From NCBI RefSeq assembly GCF_003429005.1, contig NZ_QVQV01000006.1, positions 124,001-188,000 of the forward strand: a stretch of 64,000 bases of DNA. The letters run 5' to 3'. Below are positions 1-9,132 of this stretch, one piece after another. A model generated the notes under the pieces. The model saw nothing but the letters and a program-made list of their open reading frames with translations, did not search any database and was not told the DNA's origin. Both the position numbers and the translations under genes were made by a program. This DNA comes from Paraburkholderia sp. DHOC27. Lineage in GTDB: Bacteria > Pseudomonadota > Gammaproteobacteria > Burkholderiales > Burkholderiaceae. Numbering within the stretch: position 1 is the first letter of the stretch; the number at the start of each line of letters is the position of its first letter.

Positions 1-522
1 GCGTGAGAGCATGGGCTGCGCGGCTTGCGCATGCGCGAGCGCCACGAGGCGCGCGTGCACCGAGCGCAGCGCCGGCACGATCACGTGTTCGCGCGCGCCG
101 GCCAGCATCAGACCGTGCGAGGTGTTGTTGATGTCTTCCGAGGTGCAGGCAAAGTGGATGAACTCGCTTGCCCGTTCCAGTTCCGGTTGACCCTTCACCG
201 ATTCCTTCAGCCAGTATTCGACCGCCTTCACATCGTGATTCGTGACGCGTTCGATTTCCTTGATGCGCGCGGCGTCGTGCGCGGTGAAGCGCTCGGCCAG
301 TTGCAGCAGGAACTGTTCGGATGCGGCCGAGAAGCGCGGCACTTCGGCGAAGCCTGCTTGCGACAACGCGATCAACCAATGAATTTCGACCGTCACACGA
401 TGACGCATGAAAGCGGCTTCCGAGAGCCAGTCGCGCAGGGCTTCGGTTTTCGACGCGTAGCGGCCGTCGAGCGGGGAGAGCGCGGTGAGCGCGAACAGGG
501 TATCGGGACGGGTGTCGGACAT
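1..522 (-). CDS. purB: Adenylosuccinate lyase, N-terminal part (runs off window start)
   Basis: Encodes the first 174 residues of adenylosuccinate lyase, which releases fumarate in two purine-synthesis steps (SAICAR to AICAR, adenylosuccinate to AMP). The E. coli-type N-terminus is clear: SPLDGRY near residue 16, the motif NHDVKAVEYWL near 95-105, and FACTSEDINN near 124-133, which is part of the active site. The catalytic serine loop lies outside the window. The start is the ATG at 520-522. The gene is transcribed away from the LysR gene, sharing a 200-bp intergenic region. Confidence 0.95.
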   Translation of the reverse strand, partial: MSDTRPDTLFALTALSPLDGRYASKTEALRDWLSEAAFMRHRVTVEIHWLIALSQAGFAEVPRFSAASEQFLLQLAERFTAHDAARIKEIERVTNHDVKAVEYWLKESVKGQPELERASEFIHFACTSEDINNTSHGLMLAGAREHVIVPALRSVHARLVALAHAQAAQPMLSR

Positions 523-723
523 GATGGAGGCGTGAGCGCTCGGTGAGCGGATCGGAAACGGAGGGAACCCGGAATTTTACCACCGTAATGAGATAGCTCC
601 GCTCAGGTTCCAGTCCGGTTCCAGTCCTGCTCCAGTCCGGCCCCAGCGAGGCTCAGGCAGCCCCCGCCGGGGCCGCCCCGCTAGAATGCTGACTTCTCCT
701 TTGCCGCAGGTCACAGGGTCCGC

Positions 724-1680
724 ATGGAACTGAAATGGCTCGAAGACTTCGTTTCGCTCGCGGAGACGCGCAGCTTTAGCCGATCCGCGGAGCTTCGGCA
801 CGTGACGCAGCCCGCTTTTTCACGGCGCATCCAGGCGCTCGAAGGGTGGCTCGGCACGGAATTGATCGACCGTTCGGTTTATCCCACGCGGCTGACGGCG
901 GCGGGGCAGGTGTTCTACGAGCAGGCGCTGGCCATGCTGTCGCAGTTCCACGAAGCGCGCACGCTGCTGCGTGGCCACACCGCCACGCCGGCGGCGACCA
1001 TTGAATTCGCCGTGCCGCATACGCTGTCGTTGACCTACTTTCCGCGCTGGCTGCAGCGCATCGAGGCGCAGCTCGGTCCTGTGCATACGCGACTGCGCGC
1101 GCTGAACGTGCACGACGCGGTGCTGTCACTGGTGGAAGGCGGCTGTGATCTGGTGATGGGCTATCACCATCCGAGCCATCCCGTGGCTCTCGATCCCGCC
1201 CGTTACGACATGCTGACACTCGGCAACGAGCCGATCAGCCCGTTCTCGGCACCGGGACGCGCAGGGCGTCCGCGCTACACGCTGCCGGGCAGCGCGGACG
1301 AACCCGTGCCTTACCTGTCGTACACGCCGAACGCCTATCTCGGACGTATGACCGAAGTAATCATCGCGAATGCGCCGACCCGTCTGTCGCTCGATCGCGT
1401 CTATGAAACCGACATGGCCGAAGGACTCAAGGCGATGGCGCTGGCCGGTCACGGCATCGCATTTCTGCCGCACAGCGCAGTGGAGGACGCGGTGGCCGAG
1501 GGCAAACTGATCCGTCTGGATCGCGCTTCGCGTGGCACGCCGGAAGGGCAGTTCACGCTGACCATGGAGATCCGTCTGTATCGCGACAAGCTTGCGGCGC
1601 AAGGCGACGATCCGCGCCAGGTGCTGGGTCGCGAACTGTGGGAGGTGGTGACAGGCGAGCTTGCCGACGGCGCGACGTAA
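724..1680 (+). CDS. LysR-family transcriptional regulator, HypT/YjiE-like
   Basis: A 318-residue LysR-type regulator with an N-terminal winged helix-turn-helix (about residues 2-60, including RSFSRSAELRHVTQPAFSRR) and a C-terminal substrate-binding-like domain. The start MELKWLEDF, the short inducer domain and the segment MTEVI...DMAEGLKAMALAGHGIAFLP resemble E. coli HypT (YjiE) more than metabolic LysR proteins. It sits directly upstream of gdhA in the same direction, and a T-N11-A type inverted repeat lies between them, so it may control gdhA. The HypT resemblance is by eye; the effector is unknown. Confidence 0.88.
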   Translation: MELKWLEDFVSLAETRSFSRSAELRHVTQPAFSRRIQALEGWLGTELIDRSVYPTRLTAAGQVFYEQALAMLSQFHEARTLLRGHTATPAATIEFAVPHTLSLTYFPRWLQRIEAQLGPVHTRLRALNVHDAVLSLVEGGCDLVMGYHHPSHPVALDPARYDMLTLGNEPISPFSAPGRAGRPRYTLPGSADEPVPYLSYTPNAYLGRMTEVIIANAPTRLSLDRVYETDMAEGLKAMALAGHGIAFLPHSAVEDAVAEGKLIRLDRASRGTPEGQFTLTMEIRLYRDKLAAQGDDPRQVLGRELWEVVTGELADGAT

Positions 1681-1747
1681 GCCGCCTGGAAGCCTGTGAT
1701 GACAGGCATTGTTACGCGCTCTGCGACACGTTTTTGCAGGAATTGAG

Positions 1748-1770
1748 CGTTATGCAAGAAAAGCATAACG
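1748..1770. promoter_or_regulatory. Candidate LysR operator in the gdhA promoter region
   Basis: Perfect 8-bp inverted repeat CGTTATGC-N7-GCATAACG. It contains the T-N11-A signature of LysR-type binding sites. It lies about 80 bp upstream of the gdhA start and just after the LysR gene, so the upstream regulator is the obvious candidate ligand. Confidence 0.5.
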
Positions 1771-1800
1771 GGATGATCAAACGGCATTGGATTTCAAAAG

Positions 1801-1838
1801 GGCGTTTTTCGACAATGGCGTCATTCGATCAAAACGCC
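1801..1838 (+). promoter_or_regulatory. Leader hairpin next to the gdhA ribosome binding site
   Basis: GGCGTTTT (1801-1808) pairs with AAAACGCC (1831-1838), and the TCGA steps inside extend the stem with a small bulge. The hairpin ends immediately before the TGGAG ribosome binding site (1839-1843) of gdhA. No U-tract follows, so it is not an intrinsic terminator. A role in translation or mRNA stability is inference. Confidence 0.35.
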
Positions 1839-1848
1839 TGGAGCGTGC

Positions 1849-3153
1849 ATGTCATCCCAACCGCAGTCCGCATCGTCGTTGCAATCGGTTCCTTCCTACC
1901 TCAATAGCGATAACCTCGGCCCTTGGGGCAACTACCTCCGCCAGGTGGATCGCGTGGCGCCGTATCTCGGGCCGCTGTCGCGCTGGCTCGAAACGCTCAA
2001 GCGTCCCAAGCGCATTCTCATCGTCGACGTGCCTATCGAACTCGATAACGGCACCGTGGCGCACTTCGAAGGCTACCGCGTGCAGCACAACGTTTCGCGT
2101 GGTCCGGGCAAGGGCGGCGTGCGTTATCACCAGGACGTGACGCTCTCCGAAGTGATGGCGCTGTCGGCGTGGATGTCGGTCAAGAACGCGGCCGTGAACG
2201 TGCCGTACGGCGGCGCCAAGGGCGGTATCCGCGTCGACCCGCGCACTCTGTCGCGTGGTGAACTCGAGCGCATGACGCGCCGTTACACCAGCGAGATCGG
2301 CATCATCATCGGACCGAACACCGACATTCCTGCGCCGGACGTGAATACGAACGAGCAGGTCATGGCATGGATGATGGACACGTACTCCATGAACCAGGGC
2401 CAAACGGCCACCGGCGTCGTAACCGGCAAGCCGATCACACTCGGTGGTTCGCTGGGCCGCAAGGAAGCGACCGGGCGCGGTGTGTTCGTGGTGGGCTCGG
2501 AAGCGGCACGCCGGATCGGTTTCGACATAGAAGGCGCGCGTATCGCGGTGCAAGGTTTCGGTAATGTGGGCGGCATTGCGGCGCGTCTGTTCCAGGAAGC
2601 GGGCGCGAAGGTCGTCGCGGTGCAGGACCACACGGGTACGATCCACAAGTCCACCGGTATCGACGCCGGCGCGTTGCTCAGCTACGTGGCCGAGCATGGC
2701 GGCGTGGGCGGCTTCCCCGAGGCCGACGCGATTGCGAACGAAGATTTCTGGAGCGTCGAGTCGGACATCTTGATCCCTGCCGCGCTGGAAAATCAGATCA
2801 CCGAAAAGAACGCCAACAAGATCAAGACGAAGATCATCGTGGAAGGCGCAAACGGCCCGACCACGACGGCGGCGGACGACATCCTGCACGACAAGGGCAT
2901 CCTCGTGATTCCTGACGTGGTAGCGAATGCGGGTGGTGTGACCGTGTCGTACTTCGAATGGGTGCAGGACTTCTCCAGCTTCTTCTGGACCGAAGACGAA
3001 ATCAACCAGCGTCTCGAGCGCGTGATGCGCGAAGCATTTGCCGCCGTGTGGCAAGTGGCGAGCGAACAGAACGTGTCGGTGCGGACGGCTGCGTTTATCG
3101 TCGCCTGTAAGCGCATCCTGCAAGCGCGTGAACTGCGTGGCCTGTATCCCTGA
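1849..3153 (+). CDS. gdhA: Glutamate dehydrogenase (Glu/Leu/Phe/Val dehydrogenase family)
   Basis: A 434-residue cytoplasmic enzyme interconverting glutamate with 2-oxoglutarate plus ammonium. Visible motifs: RGPGKGGVRYH (84-94), the catalytic-lysine motif PYGGAKGG (119-126, K124), catalytic aspartate in PAPDVNT (D164), and the dinucleotide-binding GFGNVGG (236-242). Length and sequence fit the hexameric roughly 430-residue class, which is mostly NAD-dependent, rather than the 450-residue NADP enzyme of E. coli. It precedes glutamate transport genes, giving a glutamate-use block. Start chosen at the ATG preceded by TGGAG. Confidence 0.93.
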   Translation: MSSQPQSASSLQSVPSYLNSDNLGPWGNYLRQVDRVAPYLGPLSRWLETLKRPKRILIVDVPIELDNGTVAHFEGYRVQHNVSRGPGKGGVRYHQDVTLSEVMALSAWMSVKNAAVNVPYGGAKGGIRVDPRTLSRGELERMTRRYTSEIGIIIGPNTDIPAPDVNTNEQVMAWMMDTYSMNQGQTATGVVTGKPITLGGSLGRKEATGRGVFVVGSEAARRIGFDIEGARIAVQGFGNVGGIAARLFQEAGAKVVAVQDHTGTIHKSTGIDAGALLSYVAEHGGVGGFPEADAIANEDFWSVESDILIPAALENQITEKNANKIKTKIIVEGANGPTTTAADDILHDKGILVIPDVVANAGGVTVSYFEWVQDFSSFFWTEDEINQRLERVMREAFAAVWQVASEQNVSVRTAAFIVACKRILQARELRGLYP

Positions 3154-3231
3154 GCGCAGCGTTTCAGCCTTGTTTTTCTTATAGTTTTCCCCTGCGTCAA
3201 CGCGGCTGAAGAGGCCGCGGGTCTCACCTGG

Positions 3232-3265
3232 CGGGCGGCATCGAAACGATGCCGCCCGTTTTTTT
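3232..3265 (+). terminator. Intrinsic terminator after gdhA
   Basis: A 12-bp perfect stem (CGGGCGGCATCG, loop AAA) followed by a run of seven T (3259-3265). It separates gdhA from gltI, so the two are probably not one transcript. Confidence 0.9.
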
Positions 3266-3399
3266 GCAACTGCGCCGGATACGCTCATAAAGCGGGTATC
3301 GGCGTCCAGCAGGGTAATCTCTGAACACCTGGAATACAGTAGTGGTTTAAATTGCTCTAAATTGCGAATTGGGCGCGTGTTCTCGCTGAGGAGACCCAC

Positions 3400-4293
3400 A
3401 TGAAGGTGAGGAAAGCTGCGGTGTCGCTCGCGGCTATCGGGCTGATTTCGGTCGGCGCGCATGCGCAGGAGGCCGGCACGCTGAAAAAGATCAAGGACAC
3501 TGGCGTGATCTCGCTGGGTTATCGCGAGTCGTCGATCCCGTTTTCCTACTATGACGAACATCAGAACGTAATCGGCTATTCGCAGGCGTTCATGGCCAAG
3601 GCCGTGGAGGCCATCAAGCAGAAACTCAATATGCCCAATCTGGGTATCAGGCTCATCCCCGTGACGCCGCAGAACCGCATTCCGCTCGTGCAGAACGGCA
3701 CGGTGGACCTCGAATGCGGCTCGACCACCAACAATGCCGAGCGCGAGCAGCAGGTGGCGTTTTCCACCAGCATTTTCGTGATCGGCACACGCCTGATGAC
3801 GAAGAAGGATTCGGGCATCAAGGGCTGGTCCGATCTCAAGGGCAAGACGGTGTCGACCACGGCGGGCACGACCTCGGAGCGTCTGCTGCGCAAGATGAAT
3901 CAGGACAAGAGCATGGGCATGAACATCGTGAGTGCGAAGGATCACGCTGAGGCCTTCGCGGCGCTCGCCAATGGCCGCGCCTCCGCGTTCATGATGGACG
4001 ACGCGCTGCTCGCCGGCGAGCGCGCCAAGGCGACCAACCAGAGCGAGTTCGTCATCATCGGTACGCCGCAATCCGAAGAAGCTTACGGTTGCATGATGCG
4101 CAAGAACGACCCGGAATTCAAAAAGGTGGTGGACGGCGCCATCACGAAGATGGAACTCTCGGGCGAAGCCGACCGCATTTATCAGACGTGGTTTCAGTCG
4201 CCGATTCCGCCCAAGGGCCTCAATCTGAATTTCCCCGAGAGCGACGAGGTCAAGGCGCTGTTCAAGAGCCCGAACGACAAGGCGATTGACTAG
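3400..4293 (+). CDS. gltI: Glutamate/aspartate ABC transporter periplasmic binding protein
   Basis: A 297-residue family-3 solute-binding protein. Residues 1-22 form a Sec signal peptide ending GAHA before QEAG. The mature protein carries the GltI pattern (GYRESSIPFSYYD, ECGSTTNNAERE, FMMDDALLA). It would bind glutamate and aspartate in the periplasm. A strong GAGGAG ribosome binding site precedes the ATG. In relatives gltI is followed by permease genes gltJ and gltK; here the next gene, 195 bp on, is gltL. Confidence 0.93.
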   Translation: MKVRKAAVSLAAIGLISVGAHAQEAGTLKKIKDTGVISLGYRESSIPFSYYDEHQNVIGYSQAFMAKAVEAIKQKLNMPNLGIRLIPVTPQNRIPLVQNGTVDLECGSTTNNAEREQQVAFSTSIFVIGTRLMTKKDSGIKGWSDLKGKTVSTTAGTTSERLLRKMNQDKSMGMNIVSAKDHAEAFAALANGRASAFMMDDALLAGERAKATNQSEFVIIGTPQSEEAYGCMMRKNDPEFKKVVDGAITKMELSGEADRIYQTWFQSPIPPKGLNLNFPESDEVKALFKSPNDKAID

Positions 4294-4488
4294 CTGATCT
4301 TCAAGCCTGTGGACTGGCCGGCACGCTCCGTTTGCCTTGCCGGGGGGGCGACGCCTCACCGGAATATTGACCGCACTGACGGCCCGCACCGACCTTATGG
4401 TGAAATGCTACTGTTCGCCCATGCTTATCGTGACGAGGTCCGCGCTACGCGCCTGGCCTTGTCTAAGGTCTAAAGAAAAGGTTGCCAG

Positions 4489-5214
4489 ATGATTTCTCTC
4501 AAGAACGTTTCGAAGTGGTACGGCCAGTTCCAGGTGTTGACCGACTGCACGACCGAGGTCAAAAAGGGCGAAGTGGTGGTGGTGTGCGGTCCGTCGGGTT
4601 CCGGCAAGTCGACCCTCATCAAGACCGTGAATGGCCTCGAACCGTTCCAGCAAGGTGAGATCACCATCGACGGGCAGTCGGTCGGCGACAAGAAGACCAA
4701 CCTGTCGAAGCTGCGGGCGAAAGTCGGCATGGTGTTTCAGCACTTCGAACTGTTCCCGCATCTGTCCATCACCGATAACCTGACGCTCGCACAAATCAAG
4801 GTGCTCGACCGCTCGAAAGACGAAGCGACGGCCAAGGCGTTGAAGTTGCTGGACCGCGTCGGTCTGCGCGGACAGGCGGACAAGTTTCCTGCGCAACTTT
4901 CCGGCGGTCAGCAGCAGCGGGTGGCGATTGCGCGCGCGCTTTCCATGGACCCGATCGCGATGTTATTCGACGAGCCCACGTCGGCGCTCGACCCCGAGAT
5001 GATCAACGAAGTGCTCGACGTGATGGTCGAACTCGCGCAGGAAGGCATGACCATGATGTGCGTGACGCACGAGATGGGCTTTGCCAGGAAGGTCGCGCAC
5101 CGCGTGATCTTCATGGACAAGGGCTTGATCGTCGAAGACGACCGCAAGGAGGATTTCTTTGCGAACCCGAAGTCCGACCGGGCCAAGGATTTTCTGGCGA
5201 AGATCCTGCATTGA
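4489..5214 (+). CDS. gltL: Glutamate/aspartate ABC transporter ATP-binding protein
   Basis: A 241-residue polar-amino-acid ABC ATPase. It has Walker A GPSGSGKST (34-42), signature LSGGQQQR (137-144), Walker B with DEPTSALDP (161-169), and the switch histidine in VTHEMG. All catalytic elements are intact. It needs two membrane permeases (GltJ, GltK), which are absent between this gene and gltI; they must be elsewhere or lost. The 4294-4488 spacer shows no recognisable permease remnant in the frame I checked. Confidence 0.92.
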   Translation: MISLKNVSKWYGQFQVLTDCTTEVKKGEVVVVCGPSGSGKSTLIKTVNGLEPFQQGEITIDGQSVGDKKTNLSKLRAKVGMVFQHFELFPHLSITDNLTLAQIKVLDRSKDEATAKALKLLDRVGLRGQADKFPAQLSGGQQQRVAIARALSMDPIAMLFDEPTSALDPEMINEVLDVMVELAQEGMTMMCVTHEMGFARKVAHRVIFMDKGLIVEDDRKEDFFANPKSDRAKDFLAKILH

Positions 5215-5277
5215 GTGGGGTGACGGGATCGCCGACGCGTGAGGTTGCAGTAGCCCCTCGCTCATGCGATGGTCAGC

Positions 5278-5307
5278 AAAAAGCCGCTTCTATGAAGCGG
5301 CTTTTTT
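5278..5307. terminator. Bidirectional intrinsic terminator, gltL / amidotransferase gene
   Basis: Stem AAAAAGCCGCTTC, loop TAT, GAAGCGGCTTTTTT. The A-run on one side and T-run on the other allow it to serve both gltL and the convergent amidotransferase gene. Confidence 0.88.
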
Positions 5308-5354
5308 GTTGGGTGCTTGTGAGTGATCGCGGCGCTGTCTAGCTTGCGCACCGT

Positions 5355-6299
5355 TCAGGATTCAAACGCCGCGGCGTCGTCAGCGGCCTCCACGTCCAGC
5401 GTGGTGGCCTCACTCGGCCCCGGATTGCGAATCGCGATCGTCATCGCCGAAGCCGTACTCGCGGAAGCCGACGCATCCGTTGCCGGGTTACGCAACTTCT
5501 CGAGCACGATGGGCGGCACCGGAACGTTCACGCGGTTCACTACGTCGCCATGCTGGAACATCAGCAGGTCACCGGGTTCGAAGGCGGTCCACACTTCGTT
5601 GTCGGTGAGCGGCTGGGTGGCGATCACGGCAACGCGATCTTCGGGCGTGGTGTATTTGGCGAAATCGATCGACACGTCCGCGTCGACCAGATGCGCCGTC
5701 GAGAACGGCCAGCGGCGCACGATGTAATGCAGGTTGGTGGAGCAGTGCGCGAACAAGGCCTGACCGTTCGACATCAGAAAATTGAACACGCCGAACTGCG
5801 TGATCTCGCGCGTGAGGACGGCGAGCGCGGCGAACAGTTCATCGAGCGGCGGCTGTGTGCCCGGGAACGTCTTACGCAGACCTTGCAGTAACGCGCAGAA
5901 CGCCAGCTCGCTGTCCGTGGTGCCGACCGGCTGATACACGCCCGTCAGGAACGGTGAATAGTCCTTCAGATCGCCGTTGTGCGCGAAGATCCAGTGACGT
6001 CCCCACAGTTCACGCATGAACGGGTGGCAGTTCTCCAACTGGATTTGCCCCTGCGTGGCCTTGCGGATGTGCGCGATGGTGTTCTTAGACTTGATGGGGT
6101 AACGCTTGACCATCTCGGCAATCGGCGAGGTGGCCGACGATTGATGATCGATGAACAGGCGGCACGCCTTGTCTTCGAAGAAGGCGATGCCCCAGCCGTC
6201 AGCGTGATGATCGGTGACGCCGCCGCGCGCCGCAAAGCCGGTGAACGAGAACGTGACGTCCGTTGGCGCGGCGCAGTTCATTCCGAGAAGTTGGCACAT
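5355..6299 (-). CDS. Class II glutamine amidotransferase, YafJ-like
   Basis: A protein of 314 residues when started at ATG 6297-6299. That start gives MCQLLGMNCAAP, placing the nucleophile cysteine at position 2 as this Ntn-hydrolase family requires; an upstream in-frame start would bury it. Other family hallmarks are GGVTDHHADGWGIAFF, HIRKAT, CHPFMRE and FAHNGDL. The family hydrolyses glutamine to deliver ammonia, but the acceptor of YafJ-type proteins is not established. The last 40 residues are a low-complexity Ala/Ser-rich tail. Confidence 0.85.
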   Translation of the reverse strand: MCQLLGMNCAAPTDVTFSFTGFAARGGVTDHHADGWGIAFFEDKACRLFIDHQSSATSPIAEMVKRYPIKSKNTIAHIRKATQGQIQLENCHPFMRELWGRHWIFAHNGDLKDYSPFLTGVYQPVGTTDSELAFCALLQGLRKTFPGTQPPLDELFAALAVLTREITQFGVFNFLMSNGQALFAHCSTNLHYIVRRWPFSTAHLVDADVSIDFAKYTTPEDRVAVIATQPLTDNEVWTAFEPGDLLMFQHGDVVNRVNVPVPPIVLEKLRNPATDASASASTASAMTIAIRNPGPSEATTLDVEAADDAAAFES

Positions 6300-6445
6300 A
6301 TTGCTGGGGCAGGGCTGGGCGGACGCCCCGTCTGAGGGCAACCCGTTACAATGACGATTTCCAAGCATATCACCGAGCCAGGCGCGTCAAATACCTAATT
6401 TGGCGGGTGTTCAGGCCGCAACGTTGCGGTTTGCCCACGCCCGAG

Positions 6446-6461
6446 CCGCTTTGCAAAGCGG
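6446..6461. promoter_or_regulatory. 16-bp perfect palindrome upstream of pyrC
   Basis: CCGCTTTGCAAAGCGG is self-complementary without a loop and lies 45 bp before the pyrC start, between divergent genes. It could be an operator or an RNA hairpin in the pyrC leader. No known regulator was matched. Confidence 0.3.
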
Positions 6462-6506
6462 TGCCAAAGCCGCGTTGTTGACCACTGGGCTCGTCTACTT
6501 TTCGCC

Positions 6507-7568
6507 ATGACTGCTGCCACTGCCTCCCTCGATTCCCTGACGCTCGCCCGCCCCGATGACTGGCATCTGCATGTGCGCGACGGCGCGATGCTCGCGGCCG
6601 TGCTGCCGCACACCGCGCGCCAGTTCGGCCGCGCGATCATCATGCCCAACCTCAAGCCGCCCGTCACGACGACGGCGATGGCGCAGGCCTACCGCGAGCG
6701 CATCATCGCGGCGATTCCCGCCGGGGTGAAGTTCGAGCCGCTGATGACGCTGTATCTGACGGACAACACGCCGCCCGACGAGATCCGTCGCGCGCGCGAA
6801 AGCGGCTTCGTGCATGGTGTGAAGTTGTACCCGGCAGGCGCGACCACCAACTCGGACGCGGGCGTGACCGACGTCATGAAGTGTGCGAAGACGCTCGAGG
6901 TCATGCAGGAAACCGGCATGCCGCTGCTGGTGCACGGCGAAGTGACGGATGCGTCGATCGATCTGTTCGACCGCGAGAAAGTGTTCATCGACCGCGTGAT
7001 GACGCCGCTGCGCCGCGACTTCCCGGCGCTAAAGGTGGTGTTCGAGCACATCACGACGAAGGACGCCGTGGACTACATCCGCGAAGCAGGCGCTCCGGCC
7101 GAACTGCTCGGCGCGACGATCACCGCGCATCACCTGCTGTACAACCGCAATGCCATCTTCCAGGGCGGCATTCGTCCGCATTACTACTGTCTGCCGGTGC
7201 TGAAGCGCGAGACGCATCGCGTGGCGCTGGTTGAGGCGGCAACGTCCGGTAATCCGCGCTTCTTCCTTGGCACCGACAGCGCACCTCACGCGAAGGGCCT
7301 CAAGGAAAATGCGTGTGGTTGCGCGGGCTGCTACACGGCGCTGCATGCGTTGGAGCTGTACGCCGAGGCGTTCGATCAGGCGGGCGCACTCGAGCGTCTC
7401 GAAGGCTTTGCGAGTTTCTACGGCGCGGACTTTTACGGCCTGCCCCGCAGCAGCGAGCAGGTGACGCTGCGCCGCGAGCAATGGACGCTGCCGGCCGAAG
7501 TAGCGGTGGGTGATACGCCGGTCGTGCCGCTGCGCGGCGGTGAGCCGATCGGCTGGCGGCTGGTCTGA
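6507..7568 (+). CDS. pyrC: Dihydroorotase (class II)
   Basis: A 353-residue zinc amidohydrolase closing carbamoyl-aspartate to dihydroorotate in pyrimidine synthesis. Metal ligands are visible: HLH at H20/H22, the carboxylated lysine in GVKLYPAGATTNSDAG (K106), and histidines in LLVHGEV and VFEHITT. The active-site aspartate lies in LGTDSAPH. Length matches E. coli-type PyrC (about 348). The start ATG follows a divergent promoter region shared with the amidotransferase gene. Confidence 0.96.
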   Translation: MTAATASLDSLTLARPDDWHLHVRDGAMLAAVLPHTARQFGRAIIMPNLKPPVTTTAMAQAYRERIIAAIPAGVKFEPLMTLYLTDNTPPDEIRRARESGFVHGVKLYPAGATTNSDAGVTDVMKCAKTLEVMQETGMPLLVHGEVTDASIDLFDREKVFIDRVMTPLRRDFPALKVVFEHITTKDAVDYIREAGAPAELLGATITAHHLLYNRNAIFQGGIRPHYYCLPVLKRETHRVALVEAATSGNPRFFLGTDSAPHAKGLKENACGCAGCYTALHALELYAEAFDQAGALERLEGFASFYGADFYGLPRSSEQVTLRREQWTLPAEVAVGDTPVVPLRGGEPIGWRLV

Positions 7569-7656
7569 GTCTCGCGTGAGTCTGATCGGGGAGCGGGCGG
7601 TGTCTCGAGATGCACCGTTGACGGGCGAGGTGATTGGCGAGTCGAATGCTCGTGGC

Positions 7657-8499
7657 ATGGATCCGGACTCCGTCAAACTCAAGCACCCGATACAAGCCGG
7701 CTTCGCCGACATCGACTGGTCCATGCCGTGGTTCGCGCCGTTCGCCACTCGTGGTGAACGGTGGCAGCAGGCCGCGCTGGCGAGTGAAGCGTCCTTGCTC
7801 GCCACGATGAACGCCGACGCCGCGCAGTCGCAGCAGCACAGCGGCCGCGGCCAGCGTCTCGCCTTCATTGCGCAGGACGCATTGCCGCCAGGCGCCGCGT
7901 ACGAGGCGCATATCGCGGCGACCGGCTGCGTGCCAACCCGCCATAACCTGCACGACTTCTTCAATGCTTCAATGTGGTTCGCGTTCCCACGGATCAAGGC
8001 GGCGTTGAATGCGCGACAGGCAGAAGCCATCGACGCGCTCGGCGTCGGTCCGACCCGCGGCGGCGTGCGTGATGCACTGACCTTGTTCGATGAGAACGCG
8101 TTGCTGTTCGCCTGCGCGGACGCTGCGCTGGAGACCGCGTTGCGCAGCTTCGACTGGCGGACTTTGCTGGTCGAGCAGCGCGCGGCCTGGGGTGTGACGT
8201 GCGAGGTGCGCTGTTTTGGTCACGCGTTGCTGGAGAAACTGATCTCGCCATATAAGGCCTGCACCGGGCATGCGTGGATCGTAGCGGTGCCTCCGGCGTA
8301 CTTCTCGTGGCCGCTTGACCGTCGCAATGCGTGGATCGACGAGTCTGTCAGCGCTACGCTCCTGAGCGACGTGCAACTGACGAGCCGTCTGTTTGCACCT
8401 TTACCCGTGCTGGGCATTCCTGGTTGGTGGCCGGCCAACGAAGCCCCGTCTTTCTATGACGATGCCACGGTGTTTCGTGCCGGGCGGCGGGTGCGTTGA
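7657..8499 (+). CDS. DUF3025 domain protein
   Basis: A 280-residue protein of unknown function with the DUF3025 pattern (HNLHDFFNASMWFAFPRIKAALNARQ; DALTLFDENALLF; HALLEKLISPYK). Its aromatic- and histidine-rich core is typical of the family, but no catalytic activity is established. It follows pyrC by under 100 bp and may be cotranscribed. The start is uncertain: ATG 7657 is chosen, while a GTG at 7576 would add 27 residues that look less protein-like. Confidence 0.75.
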   Translation: MDPDSVKLKHPIQAGFADIDWSMPWFAPFATRGERWQQAALASEASLLATMNADAAQSQQHSGRGQRLAFIAQDALPPGAAYEAHIAATGCVPTRHNLHDFFNASMWFAFPRIKAALNARQAEAIDALGVGPTRGGVRDALTLFDENALLFACADAALETALRSFDWRTLLVEQRAAWGVTCEVRCFGHALLEKLISPYKACTGHAWIVAVPPAYFSWPLDRRNAWIDESVSATLLSDVQLTSRLFAPLPVLGIPGWWPANEAPSFYDDATVFRAGRRVR

Positions 8500-8616
8500 G
8501 CTTCGTGGCGGTTGCTTCCGTTTGATGGCCAAGCCGGTGTCTTTTCCGCCTCGTCTTGTCCCGTTTCCTTCGTGCGGCGGTCTGCATGGCCCGCGAGTGT
8601 TAAAATCGCGGCCAGC

Positions 8617-9027
<411 letters not shown>

Positions 9028-9039
9028 CGCTGAATAGAA

Positions 9040-9076
9040 AAATGCCGGCGTCCGGAAGGACGTCGGCATTTCTTTT
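9040..9076 (+). terminator. Intrinsic terminator after rnpB
   Basis: A 14-bp stem (AAATGCCGGCGTCC with one G-T wobble) followed by a T-rich tract at 9071-9078, directly after the RNase P RNA. Confidence 0.85.
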
Positions 9077-9132
9077 TTGTGCGCGCTACGCTCGTGGCGG
9101 CGCTGGGCGCCGCTTGCGGGGCTTAGCCAACG

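Noticed and set aside
1852..4389. An 845-codon open frame antisense to gdhA and gltI
   Set aside because: Typical GC-rich antisense frame; His/Arg-rich, no family resemblance, and it spans two real genes and a terminator.
5058..5342. Frame overlapping the end of gltL and its terminator
   Set aside because: Runs through the terminator hairpin and is out of frame with gltL; Arg/Gly-rich shadow.
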